Shown here: positions 26,698 to 35,561 of the stretch, in pieces
Numbering within the stretch: the first letter of the stretch is position 1
Layout of the letters: each line of letters starts with the position of its first letter
Source of the DNA: Cytobacillus sp. IB215665
GTDB lineage: Bacteria > Bacillota > Bacilli > Bacillales > SM2101
Assembly (NCBI RefSeq): GCF_033963835.1
Contig: NZ_JAXBME010000017.1
Coordinates: forward strand, 1-64,000
Reading direction: 5' to 3'
Length of the DNA: 64,000 nucleotides
Notes under the pieces: generated by a model
Seen by the model: the letters and a program-made list of their open reading frames with translations, nothing else
Database searches by the model: none
Told to the model about the DNA's origin: nothing
Position numbers and translations under genes: made by a program

Positions 26698-27838
26698 TTA
26701 CAAAATTCCTCTTGCGTTTAGCCAATATAACTCACCATAGACTAGCTTGAACCAATGAAGAAAATCAGAAGTGGCAACTGGTTTAGGTGGTGTATGATAG
26801 TCGAATGTAATCATACTTGCGTCCTCTAAACTGTTTTCTAAAAAACACGCGACTTTACCATTATATCTATGAGTTTCAGGTAAACCTTTAACACGATTCA
26901 CAATATTAGGTACTAACGCTTCTGTCTGATAATGTGCTGTGGAGCCAGCTTTGCTAATTGGTAAGTTAGTGGCATCTCCTACCACATAAATATTATCTGA
27001 CCCTGCCATTTTTAATGTATAACGATCTGTCGGAATGAAGCCGATCTCATCACCGAGTCCTGAATTTACAACAACTGGTGCCCCTTCATGAGATGGAATA
27101 GAAATGAGTAGATCATAAGAATGCTCCTCACCATCCATTGTCATTACAACCTTGCGTTGTGGATCAACTGATTCTACGTTAAAAAATGACTCGAATTCTA
27201 TATTGCGTTTCTCAAATTCCGGTTCTGCCCAAGCTGACACTGGTTGCAATGAATGAATTCTACCTATTGGATATGTGTATTTAATCGTAATGTCGTCTTT
27301 TATACCCCTCTTACTAAAATAATCTTCTAACATTAATGCTAATTCTAGAGGAGCTGCAGGACATTTATGAGGAACGTCAATCGTAATAAGAATTTTACCT
27401 TTTTTCATATCTACTAGCTTATCTCGTAATTTAATAGCCCCTTCAAGTGTGTAGAAATTATCTGCCCCCTCTTGTAAACCAGGGATACTATTAAAATTAG
27501 GGTGAGAGCCAGTAGCAATAACTAAAACATCGTAGGAATATTGAGTTGTCTTTGACTTTATCAAATTTTTTTTCAGGGATAATTTTTTCAATATCATCAA
27601 ATTGTAAATGAACATTTCTATGGACGAGTGTTTCTTGCTGACGGATAAAATGTTCAGGGGCTTTTTCATTAAATACAACATATAAATAACCAGGCTGATA
27701 AATATGCTGTTCTGTATTAGAAATTAATTGAACCTCAACTTTATCTTCTGTTATTTCATCATTTAACTGCCGTGCCAATTTATTCGCTACCATCATGCCA
27801 CCACTACCTGCACCGATGATAACAATCCTTTTTTTCAT
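26698..27838 (-). pseudogene. Sulfide:quinone reductase-like flavoprotein, frameshifted
   Basis: Two overlapping frames together give a complete NAD(P)/FAD oxidoreductase: an N-terminal FAD site (VIIGAGSGGMMVANKLAR), a central VLVIATGSHPN, a cysteine in KCPAAPLELA and the second FAD motif DNIYVVGDATNLP. The frame changes at an A8 run (27566-27573 read on the minus strand). Seven A would restore PEKN-LIKSKTTQYSYDVLVIATG. It is either a true inactivating insertion, an assembly error, or a slippage site. It lies between tusA and DUF1641, so the substrate is likely a sulfide or persulfide. The start is tentatively the ATG at 27838; spacing to the Shine-Dalgarno is long. Confidence 0.8.
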
Positions 27839-27876
27839 GGAGAAAAACACCTCTCCTTCCTTCAAATCACATAAAT

Positions 27877-28116
27877 TTATCTCATTTTTCTGACCGCTAT
27901 TTTGTACTCTTCATCTATTCTTTTTAAATAAACTATTTCGTGGCCCATTTTTTTGGCCCATTCCGGAATGTCAACAGCCGATCCTTTGTCGGATGAAAGA
28001 ACTTCAATAATGTCACCTATCTTACTTGTTTTAATGGATTTAATAAGCTCCATTAATGGACCTGGACAATATGAGCCACGAGCATCAATAGACCTTGTGA
28101 TCATAACATCAGCCAT
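27877..28116 (-). CDS. TusA-family sulfurtransferase
   Basis: 79 residues of the TusA/SirA fold. The N-terminal signature IDARGSYCPGPLMEL carries C17 in the CPxP motif, which accepts persulfide sulfur. The rest (IGDIIEVLSSDKGSAVDIPEWAKK) also fits the family. It shuttles sulfur between proteins such as rhodaneses, DsrE proteins and reductases in the cytosol. Start ATG follows TTGGAGGTG. It sits between a truncated DsrE gene and the broken flavoprotein in one operon. B. subtilis YrkI is comparable. Confidence 0.85.
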   Translation of the reverse strand: MADVMITRSIDARGSYCPGPLMELIKSIKTSKIGDIIEVLSSDKGSAVDIPEWAKKMGHEIVYLKRIDEEYKIAVRKMR

Positions 28117-28144
28117 AGTAATAACACCTCCAATAAATATTTTC

Positions 28145-28303
28145 TTACATGGTTATGACTTGTGAACCTTGGGTCATTGTTACAAAAACATTTACCTTCA
28201 TTCCTGACATCGATGCTACTGACCCGACTAATGCACCTGCATGTAATTTTTCAAGCTCGTCACTCATTAGGATAATGCCTATAGATGGTTGCTGCGCACT
28301 CAC
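28145..28303 (-). pseudogene. Truncated DsrE/DsrF-like protein
   Basis: A 52-codon frame starting at GTG (28303) behind GGAGGAATAAAAA. It reads GIILMSDELEKLHAGALVGSVASMSGMKVNVFVTM, which matches the first beta-alpha-beta unit of DsrE/peroxiredoxin-like proteins (about 160 residues when complete), and then stops shortly after. The remainder is missing, so the product would lack most of the fold. It is the first gene of the sulfur-transfer operon. Confidence 0.65.
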
Positions 28304-28348
28304 TTTTTATTCCTCCTTACTTAAAAATTTTATTTACAACTATATTAT

Positions 28349-28378
28349 ATATTACCTATACCCGTATAGGTGTTACAA
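28349..28378 (-). promoter_or_regulatory. Promoter with CstR/CsoR-like palindrome
   Basis: Minus strand: TTGTAA (28373-28378) and TAATAT (28349-28354) with an 18-base spacer. The spacer contains ACCTATAC-CC-GTATAGGT (28354-28371), a perfect 8-2-8 dyad. CstR, a persulfide-sensing CsoR relative, binds similar sites before sulfur-detoxification genes, which fits the operon below. The regulator gene is not in the window. Confidence 0.6.
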
Positions 28379-28542
28379 CTTCATGAACAGTATACTTCTT
28401 ATCTTCTTTTACTTCCAACAACTTTAACTAAAGTTGCGGTCTAAATTCTAGAAGTAATAACTTAAACGTCATTTATGTATAACTCGCCATTAACAGAGTT
28501 ATCTTCAACTCTTATTTCATTCACCTTTATACAAAAACAGCG

Positions 28543-28580
28543 AAAAAGGCACTATACAATGTTATGCTTAGTACCTTTTT
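28543..28580 (-). terminator. Terminator of iadA
   Basis: AAAAAGG-ACTA and TAGT-CCTTTTT form the stem; on the minus strand a T-run ends it. Confidence 0.65.
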
Positions 28581-28592
28581 ACATATATCAAA

Positions 28593-29762
28593 TTATTCAA
28601 ATGTTCCTTTCACAATTACTTGCCCATCCTTGACCATCTGTTGTCCTTTTGCAAATACATGTTCAATATTAAGAGTTTGTTCATTTAGAATAACAATGTC
28701 TGCATCACTACCTTCTTTTAACAAACCCTTATGTGGATACGCACCAATTGCTTTAGCAACATTAGAGGTTACGATTTTTAAAGCATCAGCTAAATCGATA
28801 TTCTTCTTCGTAACTAAATGCTTAAAAACAGTGTATAGAGTATCCACTTTACCTACATCTAACCCAATGATGTTGCTATTTTCATCATACACAGGTAAGC
28901 TTCCATTCCCATCAGAGCTTATCGTAATGTTTTCGACCGGAACTTTATGGTTTAAACATTCTACTACTGCATCACTCGGTAGGATTTCGTCATTGTTATA
29001 GACCTCTGCGTATGTTGATATATCAATACGACCACCAACTTGTGCAAACTGAATGGCTTGTTCAAGTAACCCCTTCGTTCTTGAAACATGTGTAGGCATG
29101 AATTGAGTAATAGGAATGTCTGTTTCTTCTACAATTCGTAATAACTGATCAAGTCGAGCGCCTCCACCTCCAACATGGATATGCACCATACCACTTTTGC
29201 CACTTAACATACCTGCTACTCTTGCCTCAGAAGCTAAACGAATCATTTCTTGATCTGCCATTTGTGAAGACCGATGATCTGAAAGCGCAACCTTCACACC
29301 AATTACTTTATCAATAAACATAATATCCTTCTTCACACTACCTGTAATCGTGACACTCGGTATTGTATATGAACCTGTATGAATAAATGTCGTTATTCCT
29401 TCATGTTCTAAACCATGAGCCTTAGCGAGGAGGGATTCAATATGCCTTGTTTCACCATCTGTTCCGAGCAATCCAACGACTGTAGTGATGCCATTTTTCA
29501 CAAGATCAGATAGCACCACCTCAGGTGTTCTACTATAAAAACCAAGTTCGCCACCACCACCTATTAGATGAACATGTTGATCTATAAACCCTGGAACGAC
29601 GATCTTGCCCATTGCATTGATGACTTCCATATCAAATAGATCATGTTCTACAGAAATATCCTCAGCTATCTTCACGATTTTATCGTTAATCATTAATATG
29701 TCTGCTTTTCCGTGATAGTTAGGATTGTATATTTTACCATTCTTAATTAATATGTATGACAT
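28593..29762 (-). CDS. iadA: Isoaspartyl dipeptidase IadA
   Basis: 389 residues of the amidohydrolase superfamily. Metal ligands H63 and H65 lie in FIDQHVHLIGGGGE, and K157 in VIGVKVALSDHRSS is the expected carbamylated bridging lysine. A further His is in MVHIHVGGGGARL and the catalytic Asp is in ISSDGNGS. It hydrolyses beta-aspartyl dipeptides formed when damaged asparagine or aspartate is released from proteins. Length matches the family (about 390). Start ATG has AGGAGAG upstream. It is monocistronic and diverges from ppaC. Confidence 0.93.
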   Translation of the reverse strand: MSYILIKNGKIYNPNYHGKADILMINDKIVKIAEDISVEHDLFDMEVINAMGKIVVPGFIDQHVHLIGGGGELGFYSRTPEVVLSDLVKNGITTVVGLLGTDGETRHIESLLAKAHGLEHEGITTFIHTGSYTIPSVTITGSVKKDIMFIDKVIGVKVALSDHRSSQMADQEMIRLASEARVAGMLSGKSGMVHIHVGGGGARLDQLLRIVEETDIPITQFMPTHVSRTKGLLEQAIQFAQVGGRIDISTYAEVYNNDEILPSDAVVECLNHKVPVENITISSDGNGSLPVYDENSNIIGLDVGKVDTLYTVFKHLVTKKNIDLADALKIVTSNVAKAIGAYPHKGLLKEGSDADIVILNEQTLNIEHVFAKGQQMVKDGQVIVKGTFE

Positions 29763-29954
29763 CTCTACTCTCCTATCTATTTTTCACCAATCATAACATA
29801 ATAAATAACACAGTCTACAGCTCGTTTTCGATATAAATCTTTATTGTAAGTATTCATATATGATAAAATATGTTGTTAGTATATATATCTCATATTTTAA
29901 TAAAGGATTTCCACTGGAACCCTATTAATTAAGAATAAGTGAAGGAGAATATGA

Positions 29955-30881
29955 ATGGAAAAAACACTCATTTTCGGACACAAAAATCCAGATACAGATA
30001 CAATCTGTTCTGCAATAGCTTATGCGGAATTAAAAACACAAATTGGAATGAACGCTGAGCCTGTACGCCTTGGTGAAGTAAACGGAGAAACACAATTTGC
30101 TTTAGACCATTTCCATATAGATGCACCACGTTTAGTTGAAACAGTTTCAAATGAAGTAAACAGTGTTATTTTAGTTGACCACAACGAGCGTCAGCAAAGT
30201 GTGGATGATATTGATAAAGTTCGTGTACTCGAAGTCATTGACCATCACCGTATCGCTAATTTTGAAACGAGTGACCCTTTGTATTATCGTGCTGAACCAG
30301 TTGGTTGTACAGCTACGATCTTAAACAAGTTATATAAAGAGCACGGTGTAACAATAAAAAAAGAAATTGCGGGATTAATGTTATCAGCGATCATTTCTGA
30401 TTCATTATTATTCAAATCACCGACATGCACAGAAGAAGACGTAGCTGCTGCACGTGAATTAGCAGAAATTGCAGAGGTGAATCTTGAAGAATTTGGCTTA
30501 AACATGCTGAAGGCTGGTGCAGATTTAAGCGATAAAGCTCCTAGTGAGATGATATCTCTTGATGCAAAAGAATTCCAAATGGGTTCTGCTAAAGTTGAAA
30601 TTGCACAAGTAAACACAGTAGATACAGCAGATGTTCTTACTCGCAAAAGCGACTTAGAGACAGCGATGTCAAATGTCATAAATGAAAAAGGACTAGATTT
30701 ATTTTTATTCGTTGTAACTGACATTTTAACAAATGATTCAACTGCTATTGCACTAGGTGAATCTGCTAATGCTGTAGAAAAAGCATTCAATGTATCATTA
30801 CAAGACAATACTGCTATTCTCAAAGGTGTTGTTTCACGTAAAAAGCAAGTTGTTCCACAATTAACTGAAGCATTATCTTAA
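29955..30881 (+). CDS. ppaC: Manganese-dependent inorganic pyrophosphatase (family II)
   Basis: 308 residues. The DHH-family motifs are all present: [17 protein letters not shown] at the N-terminus, VDHNE, the DHH triad in [10 protein letters not shown] and a DHHA2 C-terminal domain (about 190-308) with the substrate-binding SRKKQV. It hydrolyses pyrophosphate to phosphate in the cytosol with Mn or Co. It lacks the CBS insert of regulated variants. Start ATG follows AAGGAGAATATGA. Downstream is a bidirectional terminator shared with the convergent HTH/F1-beta gene. Confidence 0.95.
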   Translation: MEKTLIFGHKNPDTDTICSAIAYAELKTQIGMNAEPVRLGEVNGETQFALDHFHIDAPRLVETVSNEVNSVILVDHNERQQSVDDIDKVRVLEVIDHHRIANFETSDPLYYRAEPVGCTATILNKLYKEHGVTIKKEIAGLMLSAIISDSLLFKSPTCTEEDVAAARELAEIAEVNLEEFGLNMLKAGADLSDKAPSEMISLDAKEFQMGSAKVEIAQVNTVDTADVLTRKSDLETAMSNVINEKGLDLFLFVVTDILTNDSTAIALGESANAVEKAFNVSLQDNTAILKGVVSRKKQVVPQLTEALS

Positions 30882-30982
30882 GAAATGTGTAAATAAAGTG
30901 CTGAATGAATTTCGCTTTTGTGAAATGTGAAGTGAATTATAAAGTAAGCACGCTCCAATACGTTTATACTTTTTAACCTATA

Positions 30983-31031
30983 AAAAGCTGTTTTTTGCAC
31001 GTCACTTGTTGGCATGCTTAAAACAGCTTTT
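30983..31031. terminator. Bidirectional terminator after ppaC
   Basis: AAAAGCTGTTTT and AAAACAGCTTTT form a perfect 12-bp stem with a long loop, between convergent genes. Confidence 0.7.
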
Positions 31032-31107
31032 GGTCAATTTAACATTTACACAATATAAATTAAACTTCTACGACTTTTGATCCCATGAGTATATTTTGTT
31101 ACTCAAA

Positions 31108-32154
31108 TTAAATAAGTTTCCCTACATAGCTCATCTTCTCAACGTCAACTGAATCAAATGATCCATCTAGTATTTTTCTAACATCACTTAACGTATCCTG
31201 AAGACTTACCGTCATTCCTTCCTGCCCACTATAAGACTCAGCAACATAGAATGGTTGAGTTAAATACGCCTCAAGTCGTTCTCCTCTCTTATACGTCTGT
31301 ACTTCAGAGGCTGGTAGGCTTTTTTCTCCTTTAATATTTACTAATGAACGCAATTCACGGTAGCGACGTAATAATTTTCTTGCACGTTGTTGAATCGTAA
31401 GGTGGGTTTGGTCAATATGTGATCCTTCAAGAACTGAGGATGTAGAAAAAATGGGGTTCACTGCTGGAAACTTACGCCTTGCTGCAAGGTCTGCGTCAAA
31501 TTGCCATAACGTTTCTAAAGGGCCATAAGGTAAGTCTTCATCGACTGCTTCTCCCTTTAGATCTACAAGGAAAGTAGTAACGGATTCTACTCCTACATCG
31601 TGTAGTCGTTCTTGCAAACGATGTATTTCACCTGAAATAACATGAGAGCGGTCTGTTACAAAAGTAATTTCTTTCGCTTTCCCTATGCTAACCATCTTTT
31701 CATAAGCATCATCGATTGAATTTATTACGAGATCCACAATCTTTTCGATATCATTTATTTCTGGGTGCTCGCCTTCTGGTTTTAGCATAATTGAATAATA
31801 GCCTTCTTTTTTTAGTCGCTCGAGCATTTCAGCAATGACGACTAGCTGCCCCATTCCAGGACGGGCTACTAAACCGACAGTTCCTCCTTTCGTTAACGGT
31901 GCAAACAAATCTAATGCTTTTATTCCCGTTTCAACCATGTTAACCTTCTCCCCTCTTAATATTAATTCGTCTAAACTACATTCTGCCAATGAAGCAAGTG
32001 CAACCAACGTGCGAACCTCAGAACGCCCGACAGGAATTTTTCCGGTACATAAATTAGAAACAGTAGCTGGCCGTAAACCTACAGACTTTGCAGCACTCGT
32101 TAAATTAGGAACTCTTCTACGCAATAATGTAACATTTAGTCTTAAGTTATCCAT
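31108..32154 (-). CDS. Helix-turn-helix protein fused to a degenerate F1-ATPase beta-like domain
   Basis: 348 residues. Residues 1-66 look like a DNA-binding helix-turn-helix (LTSAAKSVGLRPATVSNLCTGK, then a helical LDELI end). From about 74 on the sequence follows the F1 beta subunit: VETGIKALDLFAPLTKGGTVGL at the start of the nucleotide domain, FPAVNPIFSTSSVL in the place of PAVDPLASTSR, then RRYRELRSLVNIKG, ERLEAYLTQPFYVAESYSGQ and a family-like C-terminus (ILDG...YVGKL). The P-loop is altered: GLVARPGMGQ where F1 beta has GLFGGAGVGKT, so Lys is Gln103. The N-terminal beta-barrel is absent. ATP hydrolysis is unlikely; nucleotide sensing with transcriptional output is inferred. Start ATG follows AAGGAGGTG. 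Confidence 0.75.
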   Translation of the reverse strand: MDNLRLNVTLLRRRVPNLTSAAKSVGLRPATVSNLCTGKIPVGRSEVRTLVALASLAECSLDELILRGEKVNMVETGIKALDLFAPLTKGGTVGLVARPGMGQLVVIAEMLERLKKEGYYSIMLKPEGEHPEINDIEKIVDLVINSIDDAYEKMVSIGKAKEITFVTDRSHVISGEIHRLQERLHDVGVESVTTFLVDLKGEAVDEDLPYGPLETLWQFDADLAARRKFPAVNPIFSTSSVLEGSHIDQTHLTIQQRARKLLRRYRELRSLVNIKGEKSLPASEVQTYKRGERLEAYLTQPFYVAESYSGQEGMTVSLQDTLSDVRKILDGSFDSVDVEKMSYVGKLI

Positions 32155-32166
32155 AACAACACCTCC

Positions 32167-32231
32167 TTACTTTATATAGTAATACTCTTTTCTTTTGAAA
32201 GCAATGATAAATTACTTTTAAAAGTAATTTA
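32167..32231 (-). promoter_or_regulatory. Promoter and two related palindromes before the HTH/F1-beta gene
   Basis: Minus strand: TTGCTT (32199-32204), 17-base spacer, TACTAT (32176-32181). The dyad TTACTTTATATAGTAA (32167-32182) covers the -10 box. A perfect 24-bp palindrome with half TAAATTACTTTT (32208-32231) lies just upstream of -35. Both share the TTACTTT half-site, so they look like paired operators, most simply for the adjacent HTH protein itself. Confidence 0.55.
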
Positions 32232-32295
32232 TTTTTCATTATGATTTTTTGTATGACCTTCAACGCATAAGATTATTTGTCATTTTGTCATTCAC

Positions 32296-32342
32296 AAAAA
32301 AATTGAGCTGTGTAGCATACGAACCCTTTTACTACACAGCTC
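32296..32342 (-). terminator. Terminator of the DAO-family gene
   Basis: GAGCTGTGTAG and CTACACAGCTC form an 11-bp stem; seven T follow on the minus strand. Confidence 0.8.
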
Positions 32343-32388
32343 TTAGTTAGCTTAAACCTTCATGACACTTGAGAGAAAATAATTAATA

Positions 32389-33603
32389 CTACATAGATGA
32401 AACGCGATGTTTTCCATACAGGTCCATTGCTGGATGTGAGCCCTTTGTTATGACATCTCTTAATATGTTTGCTAGCACTCCGCTATAAACCATTCCGTTA
32501 TCACCATATGCATATATAAAATAACAGCTTGGAAATTCTTCATATTGTCCAATCATAGGTAATCCATCATGGGTGCCACCATAAAAAGCACCTAAATAAT
32601 AATCTGGATTAACTGCTATGTTTGGGAACAATTTATTGAATTCCTCTACTAATTTCTTCTTTTTATGAATAATTTTCGAATCACGATCATTAGCATAATG
32701 GGTATTCTCGTCCAAGCCTCCAATAATTATTCGACCGTCAGGTGTTGTCCGCATATAAATGTAAGGGCGAGCAGTTTCCCAAATCAATGTTTTGTTATAC
32801 CAGCCTGAAAAGTCATCAATAGGATTAGTTACGATAGCATAGGAACTAGTTAAGTACCCATTTTTTTCTTTTTTAAATTCTAATCCTTCATAGCCAGCAG
32901 CAATAATTACATGTTTAGCCTTAATAGCATGTTTATTTGCTGTAAAAAAAGTTGTCGAACCGTTCTCTAACTTATGACCGTTAATTCTAGTTCGCTCAAA
33001 TATTTGAACTCCTCTCTGTTGAGACTCCATTAGCAGACCATGCGTATATTTATAAGGATTAATTTCCCCATCATCATAAATATGTAAAGCCAATTTCTTA
33101 GCAAAAGGATACCGCTCACTAATCTGTCTTTCAGTTAATAGATCGACATGAAAATGATGTTTATGAAGAAAGTGATATTCTTTGTTTAACTTTTCTACTC
33201 CTTCTTCATCACTAGCATAATAAAGGCTATCTCTACGGTTGAATTCCGGGTCTATTTTCATTTGCATTGCAGCTTTTTCGATGTCATTCATTGCTTCTTC
33301 ACATAATTTTGTATGTAAAATAGCCGACTGTTCACCGAAACTATTGACTAGTTCGAATAACATTTTATCTCCCAAATATTGTATTAAAGCAGTGTTTACA
33401 GCTGTACTGCCTTGTCCAATTTGTCTTCTATCAACAACAGCTACTTTTAAACCAGTTTCACTGAGTAAATAAGCACATTGTGCACCTGAACTCCCTCCAC
33501 CTATAATAAGAACATCACAATTGATGTCTTCTTCTAACACAGGATATGATGGAGGATTGTTATAAGTTGTCGGCCAATAAAATTTACCACTTTGCAAATC
33601 CAT
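32389..33603 (-). CDS. FAD-dependent oxidoreductase, DAO family
   Basis: 404 residues. The dinucleotide-binding motif VLIIGGGSSGAQCAYLLSETGLKVAVVD lies at about 30-57, followed by QGSTAVNTALIQY. The C-terminal part has PDGRIIIGG and GLPMIGQYEEFPSCYFIYAYGDNG, the usual FAD-closing block of glycine/D-amino-acid oxidase-like proteins. The N-terminal 25 residues (FYWPTTYNNPPSYPVLEED) are typical of the bacterial subgroup related to YurR. Oxidation of an amine is likely; the substrate is unknown. The start is the ATG at 33603 with AGGAGCAATTTT upstream. Repeat copy G lies 28 bases upstream of it. Confidence 0.82.
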   Translation of the reverse strand: MDLQSGKFYWPTTYNNPPSYPVLEEDINCDVLIIGGGSSGAQCAYLLSETGLKVAVVDRRQIGQGSTAVNTALIQYLGDKMLFELVNSFGEQSAILHTKLCEEAMNDIEKAAMQMKIDPEFNRRDSLYYASDEEGVEKLNKEYHFLHKHHFHVDLLTERQISERYPFAKKLALHIYDDGEINPYKYTHGLLMESQQRGVQIFERTRINGHKLENGSTTFFTANKHAIKAKHVIIAAGYEGLEFKKEKNGYLTSSYAIVTNPIDDFSGWYNKTLIWETARPYIYMRTTPDGRIIIGGLDENTHYANDRDSKIIHKKKKLVEEFNKLFPNIAVNPDYYLGAFYGGTHDGLPMIGQYEEFPSCYFIYAYGDNGMVYSGVLANILRDVITKGSHPAMDLYGKHRVSSM

Positions 33604-33631
33604 AAAATTGCTCCTCATATATAGTTTCTTA

Positions 33632-33841
33632 GGCTCTTTTCGTAGGCTTCTTTACTACAATTGTCAATTTTAAAAGAGAGAAGGCACCAGAAATGCTACG
33701 GAAAAAGCAAGACTTTATCAAACTTTTTAAGAAAAGGCCCATGGCACAAAAGTAATATTGCAAACTAGATCAACACCAGAGGCTTATTGTTTATTGTTTT
33801 ATTGCTAGTTAAGGTTCTCCGTTTATCCATCCGAAAACAGC
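33632..33841 (+). mobile_element. MITE-like repeat, copy G (long)
   Basis: 210 bp with ends GGCTCTTTTCGTAGGC and CCGAAAACAGC. The interior is longer than, and different from, other copies. The right end abuts the stop codon of splB at 33842. No clear target duplication. Confidence 0.6.
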
Positions 33842-34870
33842 TTAAGTAAAATACTCAATTTTTGCTTCTGGAAAAAATTGATCTACATAACTTTCCAACG
33901 TATCTTTAAGTTCTGCCTCTTCATCTTTTTGATAGATATATTTTCCGATTCCATACCTCCCCCATTTATACCTTCTATCTTCTTCCTCCATTTTGAGCTT
34001 TGATTTTGGATAGTTTTTTTCAATTACACGTTTAGCTGGCTTCGTAAATCTATGTTGAATCATCTCAAAGGTAATATCACCTCTTTGTGTTTTTGGTAGC
34101 TGTTCATCTAGATTGATGAATAAATTTCGATATCCCTCTTTCCACCCTTCATGCAAGTAAATAGGGGCTACAATAAAACCTAATGGATACCCTGCATCTA
34201 CAACTTTTTTAGCCGCATCAATTCGATCTGATAATGGCGACGTACCTGGTTCAAAATTTTTTATGACATAATCTGCATTGATACTAAAGCGAAAGCGAGT
34301 TTTTCCGTTATGGTTAGCAGTTAACAAATGATCTACATGGGAGAATTTTGTGACGAACCGTAATTTACCTAAATCACTTTGTCCAAAATACTCTATTGTT
34401 CGTTTTAAAGTATGTGTTAAGTGATCGATCCCTACAATATCTGAAGTACAAGAGGCTTCAAATCTTGTCTCCTCTGGTGAACGCTCAACCATATATTGAT
34501 GAGCTTGATCAAGAATTTCTTCTACATTGACATACGTTCTAATATAAGGTTTACTTCCCATTGTCGTTTGTAAATAACAATAATGACAATGTCCCATACA
34601 TCCAGTCGCCAAAGGAAGTGCATATTCAGCCGAAGGCTTTGATGAATCAAATTTTAACGTTTTTCTAACACCTATCACTAACGTTGATTTAGCGTTACGA
34701 TATTGTTGCAAATGACCTTCACCTGGTATATTCCTTACTTGATTATGAGAGGTCGTTTTTCTTATTTCGACGCCTAAGTCGTTAAATTTATCTAAAAGCT
34801 CTTCACCCAGCTTGTAAGTTATAGCATTAGGTTCATAGTAGACAAGCTGTGGCATAAAGGGCTTTACCAT
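33842..34870 (-). CDS. splB: Spore photoproduct lyase
   Basis: 342 residues from the ATG at 34870, which has AAGGAAGTGA upstream and gives exactly the B. subtilis length. The radical-SAM cluster cysteines are C91, C95 and C98 in GCMGHCHYCYL, and C141 (EASCT) is the hydrogen-donor cysteine, at the same positions as in B. subtilis SplB. It reverses the UV lesion 5-thyminyl-5,6-dihydrothymine during spore germination using SAM and a 4Fe-4S cluster. It follows splA with a gap of 111 bases. In B. subtilis the pair is transcribed in the forespore. Strong evidence that the organism sporulates. Confidence 0.96.
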   Translation of the reverse strand: MVKPFMPQLVYYEPNAITYKLGEELLDKFNDLGVEIRKTTSHNQVRNIPGEGHLQQYRNAKSTLVIGVRKTLKFDSSKPSAEYALPLATGCMGHCHYCYLQTTMGSKPYIRTYVNVEEILDQAHQYMVERSPEETRFEASCTSDIVGIDHLTHTLKRTIEYFGQSDLGKLRFVTKFSHVDHLLTANHNGKTRFRFSINADYVIKNFEPGTSPLSDRIDAAKKVVDAGYPLGFIVAPIYLHEGWKEGYRNLFINLDEQLPKTQRGDITFEMIQHRFTKPAKRVIEKNYPKSKLKMEEEDRRYKWGRYGIGKYIYQKDEEAELKDTLESYVDQFFPEAKIEYFT

Positions 34871-34981
34871 ATATTTCACTTCCTTATCGTAATGTCCGAA
34901 TTGTAACTACATAAAATATAAGTCTCAGTCCCATGAATAATTAATGTTATAACCTACCGTAAATCCAATAGCCATGTTAGT

Positions 34982-35221
34982 TTAGTCTTGTTCGTAATCA
35001 AATATATTATTGAACGCTTTTTCTGCTTCTTCATACGTAGGATAAACTGCATCATCCTCGTCAATTAAATGAAAAGATTCATGAAGAAAAAGTGCAACAT
35101 CATTGTTATTTTCTGGATGTGCTACTATTTCTGCTTGCTCAATATTTGCAACATTTGGGGTATGAGGGTTGCGATATATCACATACACCTGATCTCCTGC
35201 TTTAACATGTTTATTATCCAT
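34982..35221 (-). CDS. splA: SplA, regulator of spore photoproduct lyase
   Basis: 79 residues, the same length as B. subtilis SplA, with the family opening MDNKHVKAGDQVYVIYRNPHTP and a TRAP-like beta-rich body. In B. subtilis SplA negatively controls splB. The ATG follows AAAAGGAGGTTAACTAT. It lies directly upstream of splB on the same strand. The C-terminal end is acidic. Mode of regulation is known only by analogy. Confidence 0.9.
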   Translation of the reverse strand: MDNKHVKAGDQVYVIYRNPHTPNVANIEQAEIVAHPENNNDVALFLHESFHLIDEDDAVYPTYEEAEKAFNNIFDYEQD

Positions 35222-35561
35222 ATAGTTAACCTCCTTTTAAACAATATCGTTTCCTTCCATGGTGAATCTATGTATTATCCTTTAAACAAGGTGTTATCAC
35301 TTGTTATAAGCAATATCACCATCATAAAGTTACAAAATTGCTTTGCTTATTGTCTTGCAATGAAAACTATGAAGCAGTTTGGATTCCATTCATATGATTC
35401 AATAATAATTATGAGAGAAAGATCATTATCACCAAATTATGAAGTAGTAATTAATGCATAAAACAAAACAAGTCGATTCCTTCACTAATGGAATCGACTT
35501 GTTTTTCTGTTAAAGCTTACTATGCAGCTTTAATCAACACTTCTCATGAATATAAGAACAA
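35222..35561. terminator. Intergenic gap with strong terminator at 35463-35506
   Basis: CAAGTCGATTCC and GGAATCGACTTG form a perfect 12-bp stem around a nine-base loop, with A-rich and T5 flanks, so it works in both directions. It ends the PadR-DUF4825 operon. The remaining gap holds only a weak plus-strand frame (about 34 codons, no Shine-Dalgarno), not called. Confidence 0.8.

Noticed and set aside
31108-32154. Calling this gene an ATP synthase beta subunit
   Set aside because: The P-loop lysine is absent, the beta-barrel domain is replaced by an HTH and no atp genes adjoin.
35069-35461. 130-codon plus-strand frame antisense to splA
   Set aside because: The first half mirrors splA; the second half has no start signal. 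The downstream terminator is explained by the minus-strand operon.
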